The position numbers were made by a program, and so were the translations under genes. DNA of 10,378 bases, from NCBI GenBank assembly GCA_964403795.1, contig CAYOHP010000191.1, positions 1 through 10,378 of the forward strand. Direction: 5' to 3'. The stretch is from CAYOHP01 sp964403795 [NCBI: uncultured bacterium] (GTDB lineage Bacteria > Muiribacteriota > UBA6191 > CAZXTJ01). Positions 1 to 6,564 of this stretch are shown in pieces. Each line of letters opens with the position of its first letter. Position 1 is the first letter of the stretch. Below the pieces are notes generated by a model, which made no database searches, was not told where the DNA came from, and worked only from the letters and a program-made list of their open reading frames with translations.

Positions 1-1046
1 GAGGCCAGGGTCCCCACCAGCAGGAAGACCTGGATGCGACGCTCCCGCAGGTCGTCGTCCTCCTCGGGGAGGGGCTCGGCGAGGGCCGCCTCGACCCTGG
101 CCGGTTCCCGACCCGTCAGGGCCATGACCGTGTCGTAGGCCGTTGCCAGGAGCGATTCCCGGCGCTCCTCGCGTTCCCGGCGGCGGCGCTCCTCCTGGAG
201 GGGCCGGTGGCTGCCCTCGAGGTGGGCCAGCAGCGAATCCATGGCCGCGTAGGACTCGAGGCGGCGGGCGCCGTCGCGGGTCGCCGACCGCACGTAGAGG
301 TCGGCGATCTCGTGGACCTCGTCAGGGGTGACCTCGGGATAGACCCGGGCGATCCGCTCCTTCAACCGGTCGCCCAGCAGCTCGGCGGTGGCGGCGCGGC
401 TACGGTCCAGCTTCTCGTCCCCGAGCACCATGCGGAGCATGAGGTCGCCCGCCAGCTGCAGGTCCGGTCCTACGCCGCGGGGAGGATCGATCCCGAGCCG
501 GGCGGAGCGGGGGAGGCTGAAGCGCAGCAGATGGACCCGGCGCTCGTCCTCCTCGAGCAGCAGGTGCTCGGGCTCCACGTGGCGGAACCGGATGCCGGTC
601 TCCTGGGCGAAGGCCAGCAGCGCCACCAGCTGGCGGGTGGCGGCCAGGATCGCGGGCCAGGGCAGGGCGCGGGGCTTGCCCAGACGGGCAGAGATCGGCT
701 CGCCGGGAGCGAACTCGGAAACCACCACATAGCGCCCGTTGACCCAGCCGGCGTCCAGGACCTGGACCAGGGCCGGGTGCCGGGGCAAGGCCATGGCCGC
801 CTGCATGTCGGCGTGGTGGAGCTTCATGAAACGGGTGTCGCGGGCCCGCCGCTCCTTCAGCACCTTGATGGCTACCGGGCGCCCGCCCTGGACGGGGCTC
901 CCCAGGAAGAGATAGGACCGGTCGGTCTCCACCAGGGGGTGGAGGACCCGCCACTTGCCCTTGTAGACGAGTCCCCGGGCTCCCCCTGGATCCTCGCCAC
1001 CGGAGGGAACCGCGGCCTCCGGCTGCGAAAGGGCCTCGGCCGCCAT
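1..1046 (-). CDS. Protein-kinase-fold pseudokinase, partial (C-terminus beyond left edge)
   Basis: I translated the minus strand from the ATG at 1046-1044: 348 open codons reach the window edge with no stop. Residues about 30-270 follow the Ser/Thr kinase (Hanks-type) fold. The VAIK strand is intact (AIK, K61), as is a HPALVQVLDAG segment typical of the region after helix C. The catalytic elements are lost. No glycine-rich loop is visible at 37-50. The expected HRDxKPEN loop reads FRHVEPEH (154-161), so Asp, Lys and Asn become His, Glu and His. The DFG motif reads RFS (175-177). A charged Arg/Glu-rich stretch (about 283-298) follows, and a hydrophobic segment starts near 338, perhaps a membrane helix cut by the edge. 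Seen: the substitutions. Known: these residues bind Mg-ATP and catalyse transfer. Inferred: a non-catalytic binding or scaffold protein. The start overlaps the PASTA gene stop by one base, implying translational coupling. Confidence 0.85.
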   Translation of the reverse strand, partial: MAAEALSQPEAAVPSGGEDPGGARGLVYKGKWRVLHPLVETDRSYLFLGSPVQGGRPVAIKVLKERRARDTRFMKLHHADMQAAMALPRHPALVQVLDAGWVNGRYVVVSEFAPGEPISARLGKPRALPWPAILAATRQLVALLAFAQETGIRFRHVEPEHLLLEEDERRVHLLRFSLPRSARLGIDPPRGVGPDLQLAGDLMLRMVLGDEKLDRSRAATAELLGDRLKERIARVYPEVTPDEVHEIADLYVRSATRDGARRLESYAAMDSLLAHLEGSHRPLQEERRRREREERRESLLATAYDTVMALTGREPARVEAALAEPLPEEDDDLRERRIQVFLLVGTLA

Positions 1047-1993
1047 CAGTAGGTCTCCTCGAGAACCAGGAAGTCGTCGAGGTAGTACTCCAGGCGGACC
1101 TCCCCGGTGGCCTCGACCGGGAAGGCCACCCGGTCCCCGGGCAGGTGCCGGGAACGGTGGACGACCCGGCGTCCGGCCTGGTCGGTGGCGACGACCACCA
1201 GCGTCCGGGCGGAGAGACCCGGCGGCACCTGGAAGGTCTGCTCCAGCAGCTTCCTCGGGGCGGCGCCACCGGAGGCGATCGAGATCGACAGGACCGGCAC
1301 CGTGGTCTCGTCGAACAGCGACCCTCCCGGGGGCTCCTGGGCCGTGACGATCCCGGCCGGCAGGTCGTCGCGGATCACCTCGAGCTGGTTCACCCTGGCC
1401 AGGCCCGCCGCCTTGAGCGCCGACCATGCCTCGGAGCGGGGCAGGCCCTCGACCCGCGGGAGGAAGCCTCCCTTCTCGCCGGGATTGGAGACGAGCAGCA
1501 GGTCGACCTTCCCGCTCCTCCCCAGCTTGCTCCCGGCCTGCGGACTCTGGAGGCGCACCGTTCCGTTGCGGGCCGACGGGTCCCGGATGAAGCACAGCGC
1601 TCCCACCTGGAGGCCGGCGTTGCGGAGCCGGGAGCTCGCCTTGCGCAGCTCCCGCCCGGAGAGGTCGGGCACCTCCTGGAGGTCGGCTCCCCGGCTGACC
1701 CGGAGGAAGATCGTCTTGCCCTTGCGGACCCGGATGTCGGGAGGGGGATCCTGGGCGATGACGATCCCCTTCTGGACCTTGGGATCGTAGGTCTGGCGGG
1801 CGATCTCCAGCCGCAACCGGTCTCCCACCTGGCGTCTCGCCTCCTCGAGGGGCAGGCCGCGGAGCTCGGGACAGAGGAGGGTGTCGCCGCGGAAGTAGCC
1901 GTCGAGGGCACGTCGAGCGGCCGCCCGGATCTCGAGCAGGACGAAGGCCGCCACCAGCAGCAGGAGGAGCGTCTTCCCCAGCCGAACCAGCAC
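1046..1993 (-). CDS. Membrane-anchored three-PASTA-repeat protein
   Basis: A 315-residue protein in the GTG-start reading. A short cytoplasmic N-terminus precedes one hydrophobic helix (about residues 6-22, with a run of five leucines), leaving the rest outside the membrane. Three PASTA units follow at about 40-100, 106-170 and 178-240. Each has the usual layout of a VP/LP-type opening, an EA-type helix, and a QDPPP, QSPQAG or QEPPGG turn before a final strand. A beta-rich tail (about 245-315) resembles the extra domain after PASTA repeats in some PknB-like kinases. PASTA repeats are known to bind peptidoglycan fragments or beta-lactams, so a cell-wall sensor is a reasonable inference. No kinase domain is attached; the kinase-fold partner is the next, coupled gene. 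I chose GTG at 1993 because GGAGG (2003-1999) sits 5 nt upstream. An in-frame TTG at 2017 has no such site. Confidence 0.87.
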   Translation of the reverse strand: MLVRLGKTLLLLLVAAFVLLEIRAAARRALDGYFRGDTLLCPELRGLPLEEARRQVGDRLRLEIARQTYDPKVQKGIVIAQDPPPDIRVRKGKTIFLRVSRGADLQEVPDLSGRELRKASSRLRNAGLQVGALCFIRDPSARNGTVRLQSPQAGSKLGRSGKVDLLLVSNPGEKGGFLPRVEGLPRSEAWSALKAAGLARVNQLEVIRDDLPAGIVTAQEPPGGSLFDETTVPVLSISIASGGAAPRKLLEQTFQVPPGLSARTLVVVATDQAGRRVVHRSRHLPGDRVAFPVEATGEVRLEYYLDDFLVLEETY

Positions 1994-1998
1994 CCGAG

Positions 1999-2003
1999 CC
2001 TCC
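1999..2003 (-). promoter_or_regulatory. Shine-Dalgarno site deciding the PASTA gene start
   Basis: GGAGG on the minus strand lies 5 nt upstream of the GTG at 1993. It favours this start over the in-frame TTG at 2017, which has no purine-rich site before it. Confidence 0.7.
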
Positions 2004-2020
2004 GTTGCGAAGTACAAAAG

Positions 2021-2026
2021 AGGCTA
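2021..2026 (-). promoter_or_regulatory. Possible -10 element of the PASTA-pseudokinase pair
   Basis: TAGCCT on the minus strand lies about 28 nt before the GTG start. This would give a leader of about 20 nt that includes the GGAGG. No recognisable -35 hexamer stands 16-18 nt upstream; a 17-bp inverted repeat occupies that place instead. The TAnnnT form matches elements before other genes here. Prediction by eye only. Confidence 0.3.
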
Positions 2027-2032
2027 TCACGA

Positions 2033-2049
2033 TCCCGATTCGGTCGGGA
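2033..2049. promoter_or_regulatory. Inverted repeat in the divergent promoter region (candidate operator)
   Basis: TCCCGA, a 5-nt spacer, then TCGGGA: a perfect 6-bp dyad between the divergent PASTA and MBL-hydrolase genes. It covers the place expected for the minus-strand -35 and abuts the place expected for the plus-strand -35. A regulator bound here could affect both directions. It could also be a chance GC-rich dyad or a small hairpin. No second copy was seen in the window. Confidence 0.3.
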
Positions 2050-2071
2050 AGGCCGGGCGCCTCGCCCGGAG

Positions 2072-2077
2072 TAGGCT
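2072..2077 (+). promoter_or_regulatory. Possible -10 element of the MBL-hydrolase gene
   Basis: TAGGCT lies 20 nt before the TTG start, which would give a very short leader containing AGGGAGG. The same hexamer precedes gatC (6543-6548). No clear -35 element is visible, so this rests on position and repetition only. Confidence 0.3.
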
Positions 2078-2085
2078 AGCCACCC

Positions 2086-2092
2086 AGGGAGG
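2086..2092 (+). promoter_or_regulatory. Shine-Dalgarno site deciding a TTG start
   Basis: AGGGAGG with a 5-nt spacer to the TTG at 2098. It is strong enough to make the rare start codon believable, and the TTG matches the natural beginning of the MBL fold (RYLPLGVGDAF). Confidence 0.7.
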
Positions 2093-2097
2093 CGTGC

Positions 2098-2841
2098 TTG
2101 CGATATCTGCCGCTGGGGGTCGGGGATGCATTCACGGCCCGCTACTACACCTGCTGCCTGGCCGTGGAAGCCGAGGGGAGCTGGCTCCTGCTCGATTGTC
2201 CCCATCCCATCCGGAAGATGATGCGGGACGGCAGCCAGGCTGCCGGTCTGAAGCTCGACGTGGGGGACGTGGCCGCCATCTGCCTGTCCCACCAGCACGC
2301 CGATCACGCCTCGGGCCTGGAGGGCTTCGCGTTCTTCTCGCACTTCGTCCTGAAGCGCCGGGCCACCTTGGTGGCCCACCCCACCGTGACGGCCCGGCTG
2401 TGGAGCCATACGCTCTCCGGAGGCATGGACACCTTCGGCCTGGAGGAGATCGGGGAAGAGCGGAGCACCAAGAGCTTCGAGGACTACTTCGATCTCCGGC
2501 CGGTGACCGAGACCGAGCCGGTGCGGATCGGACCCTTCACCATCGAGTGCCGGCCGACGATCCATCCCATCCCCACGACCGCGATCCGCGTCTCGGCCGG
2601 CGGCAAGGCCCTCGGGTACTCCGGCGACACCTACTTCGATCCCGGGCTGATCGAGTGGCTGGGTGCCGCCGACGTGATGGTCCATGAGACGGCCTACGGG
2701 ATCCACACCCCGTATGCCAAACTCGCCGACCTGCCTTCCCATGTGCGCCAACGCATGCGCCTGATCCACTTCCCGGACGACTTCGACCCCGCGAAGAGCG
2801 TGATCGAGCCGCTCCGCCAGGGCGTGCTCTACGAGGTGTGA
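2098..2841 (+). CDS. Metallo-beta-lactamase-fold hydrolase (RNase Z / phosphodiesterase-like)
   Basis: A 247-residue, apparently cytoplasmic protein with no signal peptide. It shows the MBL-fold metal ligands in order: the HxHxDH motif in SHQHADHASG (H65, H67, D69, H70), H156 in TIHPIP, D177 in SGDTYFD, and H224 in LIHFPDD. The HET segment near 196 and the HF near 224 recall the RNase Z-like branch, which also includes cyclic-nucleotide-degrading MBL enzymes. Two zinc ions are expected. The substrate cannot be read from sequence. RNA, a cyclic nucleotide or another phosphodiester are all possible, and the nucleotide cyclase 63 nt downstream makes a phosphodiesterase role worth considering. 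The TTG start is supported by AGGGAGG (2086-2092) 5 nt upstream; a nearby GTG is out of frame. A generic MBL hydrolase is certain; the specific role is not. Confidence 0.88.
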   Translation: MRYLPLGVGDAFTARYYTCCLAVEAEGSWLLLDCPHPIRKMMRDGSQAAGLKLDVGDVAAICLSHQHADHASGLEGFAFFSHFVLKRRATLVAHPTVTARLWSHTLSGGMDTFGLEEIGEERSTKSFEDYFDLRPVTETEPVRIGPFTIECRPTIHPIPTTAIRVSAGGKALGYSGDTYFDPGLIEWLGAADVMVHETAYGIHTPYAKLADLPSHVRQRMRLIHFPDDFDPAKSVIEPLRQGVLYEV

Positions 2842-2904
2842 TCCGGGACGAGCGGGTTTCGCACCCGGCCCGGGAACGGCTACCGTCGGGTCCTGAAGGA
2901 GCAG

Positions 2905-5211
2905 ATGGCTACGACCGACACCCCTGCTGGCGGCGCCAAGCCCAAGGCGGGGACGTCCAAGGCGAACGTGCCGCGCAAGGTGCGGTTCTTGGCGTTCGGG
3001 CTCGGCCTGCTGGTCTGGGGTCTCTCGAGCCGCTATCTCCCGGTCCTGAACAGGCTGGAGCTGATCCTCTCGGACTTCCGGTTCTCGAGCCGGGTCTCGC
3101 CGCCCCCCAGCGACAAGGTGGCGCTGGTGATGATCGACGAGGCGGCGCTCCACGAGCTGGGGCGGTGGCCCTGGCCGCGCTCGGTGTTCGCCGAACTGGT
3201 CAAGGCGCTGGACGAGGCCGGGGCCAAGGTGGTGGCCTTCGAGATGGCCTTCATCGAGCCCGACACCCGCTGTTCGGGCGACATGATGGAGTCCCTGCGG
3301 CGGGCGCTCGATGCCCACGGCGTGGCCGCGCCCGGGGTGAAGGAAGAGATCTCCCGCCTGGAAGCCGCGGCCGACACCGACGCGGCCCTGGCCCGGGCCA
3401 TCCAGGAGAGCAAGTCCTCGGTCATCCTCTCCTACCTCTTCCACGAGCGGGCCGACGACCTGGCGGTGGACCTCTCGGCCGAGGAGCGGGCCGCACAGTC
3501 CGCCCGCATCGAGGCCTCCCGGTTCCAGATCACCCATCTCCCGGCCGGCAAGCTGCGTCCTCCGGTGCCCACCTGCTACCTGCCGCAGCCGGCGGTGCCG
3601 GTGCTGTCCCAGGCCACCCCCTGGGCCGGGTTCCTCCAGATCTGGGCCGATGCCGATGGCGGGGTCCGGCGCGCCACCCTGGCCCTGGAGCACGAGGGTG
3701 CCTACTACCCGTCCCTGGCGGTCCAGGCGGCCTGGCAGTACTTCGGGCGGCCCTTCTCGCTGGGGATCTACGGCGGCGCCAACGAGGTCGAGCAGATCGA
3801 GATCGGGAAGGGCCGGAGCGTCTACACCTCGGAGCGCGGCGAGATCCTGATCAACTACCTGGGGGGGCCCGGGACCTTCCCCCGTCTCTCGGTGGCCGAC
3901 GTGATCGCCCGGAGGATCCCCAAGGGGGCCCTCGAGGGGAAGATCGTGCTGGTGGGATCGGCCGCCAAGGGACTGACCCGGGACCTGAAGACCCCCATGA
4001 GTTCCTTCCATCCCGGCGTGGAGATCCAGGCCACCATCATCGACAACCTGGTCGAGGGTCGGGTCCTGGAACGACCTTCCTGGTTCGACCTCGTCGACCT
4101 CCTCATCCTCGTCGCCATGGCGGCCGCCGGCTCGCTCTTCCTGGGGCGGCTCGGGGTGGTGGCCGAGCTGCTGCTCACGGTGGTGGCCGGTGCCGGGTAC
4201 GTGGGGGTCAACTTCTGGGCCTTCCAGCAGCTCGGCCTGCCGCTCACCACGCTGTACCCGGTGCTGGCCCTGGTGCTCGCCTACCTGACCCTGACCCTGT
4301 CGCGGTACCTCCAGGAGCGCGACCAGAGACAGCAGATCGAAGGCGCCTTCGGTCGGTACGTGGCGCCCCGGGTGATCGAGCAGATGATGAGCAACCCCGA
4401 CCAGCTGAAGCTGGGCGGCGAGGAGCGCCTGATCACGGTCCTCTTCTCGGACCTGTCGGGATTCACGGCGGTGAGCGAGAAACTGACCCCGAGCCAGATG
4501 GTCGAGCTCATGTGCGAGTACTTCGAGGAGATGACGGCCCGGATCTACGAGCAGGACGGACTGCTCAAGGAGTACGTGGGCGACGAGATCATGGCGATGT
4601 TCGGGGCTCCCCTGGTGCAGCCCGACCACGCCGCCCGGGCCTGCAAGGCGGCCCTCGCCATGCACGCCCGGCTCGAGCAACTCGCCGACCATTGGGTCTC
4701 GCTGGGCCGGCCCCGGCTGGGCGCGCGCTGGGGCGTGAACTCGGGAGTGGTGCTGGTGGGGAACCTGGGGTCGAGCTACCGCTATTCGTACGGGGCGCTC
4801 GGGGACAACGTGAACCTGGGATCCCGGCTGGAGGGTCTGAACGGCCAGTACGGCACCCGGATCCTGATCGGGGAGAACACCCGGGAGCTGGTGGGCAACG
4901 ACTTCCTGGTCCGCGAGGTCGACACCGTGGCGGTCAAGGGGAAGGCCAAGGGCATCCGGGTCTTCGAGCTGCTGGGCACCGTCGATCGGGAACTCCTCCC
5001 GGAGCGGATCGAGGCCAACGGGCTCTACGCCGAGGGGCTGGCTGCATACCGGGCCGGGGACTTCACGAAGGCCCTGGAACGCTTCGATCGGGTGCTCGCC
5101 CTGTCGCCGGCCGACGGGCCCGCCAAGGTGATGAAGTCGCGAGCCGAGGGCTACCTGGAGGCTCCGCCCGGGGACGACTGGAACGGCGTCTTCGTGGCGA
5201 CCAAGAAGTAG
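2905..5211 (+). CDS. CHASE2-domain class III nucleotide cyclase (membrane receptor cyclase)
   Basis: A 768-residue receptor. A first hydrophobic helix (about 26-42) is followed by a CHASE2 sensor outside the membrane (about 45-385: LSDFRF, VALVMIDEAALHELG, then VGSAAKGL and FHPGVEIQA near its end). Three close hydrophobic helices (about 395-412, 416-436, 448-465) and a short linker lead to the cyclase domain (about 500-690). A helical, TPR-like tail (705-768) ends in a PPGDDWNGV segment. Both metal aspartates are present (D516 in FSDLSGF, D560 in YVGDE), as are the transition-state N637 and R641 (VNLGSR). The purine-selecting Lys position appears to be E556, and the second selector position G630, so ATP versus GTP use cannot be assigned. 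The product would be a cyclic nucleotide made in the cytoplasm in response to an external signal. GAAGGAG lies just before the ATG. The next gene encodes a cyclic-nucleotide-binding protein, its likely effector. Confidence 0.93.
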   Translation: MATTDTPAGGAKPKAGTSKANVPRKVRFLAFGLGLLVWGLSSRYLPVLNRLELILSDFRFSSRVSPPPSDKVALVMIDEAALHELGRWPWPRSVFAELVKALDEAGAKVVAFEMAFIEPDTRCSGDMMESLRRALDAHGVAAPGVKEEISRLEAAADTDAALARAIQESKSSVILSYLFHERADDLAVDLSAEERAAQSARIEASRFQITHLPAGKLRPPVPTCYLPQPAVPVLSQATPWAGFLQIWADADGGVRRATLALEHEGAYYPSLAVQAAWQYFGRPFSLGIYGGANEVEQIEIGKGRSVYTSERGEILINYLGGPGTFPRLSVADVIARRIPKGALEGKIVLVGSAAKGLTRDLKTPMSSFHPGVEIQATIIDNLVEGRVLERPSWFDLVDLLILVAMAAAGSLFLGRLGVVAELLLTVVAGAGYVGVNFWAFQQLGLPLTTLYPVLALVLAYLTLTLSRYLQERDQRQQIEGAFGRYVAPRVIEQMMSNPDQLKLGGEERLITVLFSDLSGFTAVSEKLTPSQMVELMCEYFEEMTARIYEQDGLLKEYVGDEIMAMFGAPLVQPDHAARACKAALAMHARLEQLADHWVSLGRPRLGARWGVNSGVVLVGNLGSSYRYSYGALGDNVNLGSRLEGLNGQYGTRILIGENTRELVGNDFLVREVDTVAVKGKAKGIRVFELLGTVDRELLPERIEANGLYAEGLAAYRAGDFTKALERFDRVLALSPADGPAKVMKSRAEGYLEAPPGDDWNGVFVATKK

Positions 5212-5215
5212 TCGC

Positions 5216-5254
5216 CCCGGTCGGAGGGGCCGAGGTACGGTGCCTCGGACCGGG
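5216..5254 (+). promoter_or_regulatory. Imperfect hairpin between cyclase and effector genes
   Basis: The inner stem CCGAGG/CCTCGG (5230-5235 with 5243-5248) has a 7-nt loop. An outer stem CCCGGT/ACCGGG (5216-5221 with 5249-5254) is offset by a left-side bulge. The loop holds TACGGT, a possible -10. The structure ends six nt before the AGGAGG of the effector gene, and no T-run follows, so it is not a classic terminator. It could tune expression of the effector relative to the cyclase, act as a weak terminator, or mark an operator over a second promoter. Confidence 0.35.
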
Positions 5255-5270
5255 CGTTCCAGGAGGTTCC

Positions 5271-6476
5271 ATGTCGAGGCTGCATGAGATCCCGCTCTTC
5301 CAGAACCTGAGCGAAGACGAGCTGCAGCGGCTCTCCGCCATCATGACCAACCGGGAGCTGGCGGACGGCGAGATCCTGTTCCGCCAGGGCGACCCCTCGA
5401 CCCATGCCTATATCGTGCGGAGGGGAACGGTCCGGATCTTCGCGGTGGTCGACGGCGTGGAGGAGACCTTCACCAGCCTGACCATGGGCGGGATCTTCGG
5501 CGAGATCGGGGTGATCAAGGGCTCCGAGCGGACCGCCTCGGCGGTGGCGGAGGGCATCGTCCATCTGATCGAACTCGAGGGCGATGCCTTCCGGGAGCTG
5601 ACCGAGGAGTGCCCCAACATCTCGAAGATGGTCCTCCAGACCATGGTGGGCCGCTTCAAGGCGGACCAGGCCCGGCAGCACCGCAGGGCCAGCCGCCCCG
5701 CCACCAAGGGACGGATCCTGCCCCTGTTCTCGGCCACCGGCGGCGCCGGCACCACCACCCTGGTCGCCAACCTGGCGGGCTACATCAAGGAGATCACCAA
5801 GAAGAGCGTGGCCGTGCTCGACCTCGACCTGATGTTCGGGGACATCGGTCCGGTCTGCGGGATCGACGGCGGGTTCACCCTGAGCGAGCTGATCCTGGCC
5901 GAGACCATCGACGACGCCGCGGTCGAGGAGATCGCCCAGAAGACCCGGGTGGGGGTCGACGTCTACCAGGCACCCGCCAAGCCCGAGGACGGGGAGTTCG
6001 TGGCCGCGGGCTTCGTCGATCGACTCCTCACGGTGCTCGCCAACCGCTACGACTACGTGCTCTGCGATACCACCCGGCGGCTCTACGACGTGACGCTCGA
6101 CCTCTACGAGATGTCCCGTACCCCGATCCTGGTGGTGACGCCGGAGGTCACCAGCATCCGCAATGCGGCCCGCTGGATCGACGTGGTGAAACGGATCGGG
6201 CTCCCGATCGAGGGGTTGAAGATCCTGGTCAACAAGGTCGGGGAGGCCGACCAGACCTCGGTGGAGTACGTGAAGAAGAAGCTGCCCGGCCAGCTGCTGG
6301 CGACCCTCCCCCTGGACGAGACGGCCCGAACCTCCGGCAATCTGGGCAAGCTGTTGCTGGAGGCGGCTCCGAACTCGCCCCTGGCGGGCGGCCTGCGCAA
6401 GGCGGCCGGTGCCCTGGTCGGGGTCGAGATCTCGGACACCTCTGCCAAGTCCTCCTTCTGGCAGCGCTGGCTGTAG
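5271..6476 (+). CDS. Cyclic-nucleotide-binding domain fused to CpaE/TadZ-like (MinD/ParA family) P-loop protein
   Basis: A 401-residue soluble protein. Residues 1-125 form a cNMP-binding domain. The phosphate-binding cassette FGEIG...SERTA carries E78 and R87, the residues matching the ribose and phosphate contacts of Crp, so ligand binding looks intact. Residues about 148-385 form a MinD/ParA-type domain with SATGGAGTTT at the P-loop, VLDLDLMFGD (D184, D186), YDYVLCDT (D266, Walker B position) and LVNKVG. Both P-loop lysines of the ParA motif are replaced by Thr (T156, T161), as seen in atypical CpaE/TadZ proteins that position pilus or secretion machines. CpaE usually has a receiver-like N-terminus; here a cNMP domain takes that place. 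No DNA-binding helix-turn-helix is present, so it is not a Crp regulator. The ATG at 5271 is set by AGGAGG (5261-5266); the open frame upstream is only antiphase to the cyclase. Inferred role: nucleotide-controlled localisation or assembly. Confidence 0.88.
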   Translation: MSRLHEIPLFQNLSEDELQRLSAIMTNRELADGEILFRQGDPSTHAYIVRRGTVRIFAVVDGVEETFTSLTMGGIFGEIGVIKGSERTASAVAEGIVHLIELEGDAFRELTEECPNISKMVLQTMVGRFKADQARQHRRASRPATKGRILPLFSATGGAGTTTLVANLAGYIKEITKKSVAVLDLDLMFGDIGPVCGIDGGFTLSELILAETIDDAAVEEIAQKTRVGVDVYQAPAKPEDGEFVAAGFVDRLLTVLANRYDYVLCDTTRRLYDVTLDLYEMSRTPILVVTPEVTSIRNAARWIDVVKRIGLPIEGLKILVNKVGEADQTSVEYVKKKLPGQLLATLPLDETARTSGNLGKLLLEAAPNSPLAGGLRKAAGALVGVEISDTSAKSSFWQRWL

Positions 6477-6542
6477 GAAGAGGCAGGTCCGGCGGGGAGA
6501 GCGGCGGGCGGTCGGCCCTCGCCGGGCGGCGCGGCCCCGGGT

Positions 6543-6548
6543 TAGGCT
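6543..6548 (+). promoter_or_regulatory. Possible -10 element of gatC
   Basis: TAGGCT lies 16 nt before the gatC ATG, the same hexamer as before the MBL gene. The upstream sequence is almost pure GC with no -35-like hexamer. If real, it lets gatC be expressed apart from the signalling genes before it. Confidence 0.3.
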
Positions 6549-6564
6549 CGGGGCGGAGGACTCG

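Noticed and set aside
1994-2017. TTG start giving eight more residues to the PASTA protein
   Set aside because: No ribosome site precedes it, whereas GGAGG is well placed for the GTG at 1993.
1390-4692. A 1100-codon open frame on the minus strand
   Set aside because: It runs antisense through the MBL and cyclase genes and part of the PASTA gene. Its His/Gln/Gly/Arg-rich product has no domain, while the overlapped genes have clear catalytic motifs. It is a by-product of GC-rich codon use.
2838-5270. Upstream extension of the cNMP-CpaE-like frame to 1212 codons
   Set aside because: The frame is open only because it shadows the cyclase in another phase. Its Gly/Arg/Pro-rich product has no domain, and the AGGAGG-ATG at 5271 marks the true start.
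5271-6476. Crp/Fnr-type transcription factor
   Set aside because: The cNMP domain is followed by a MinD/ParA-type P-loop domain, not a helix-turn-helix.
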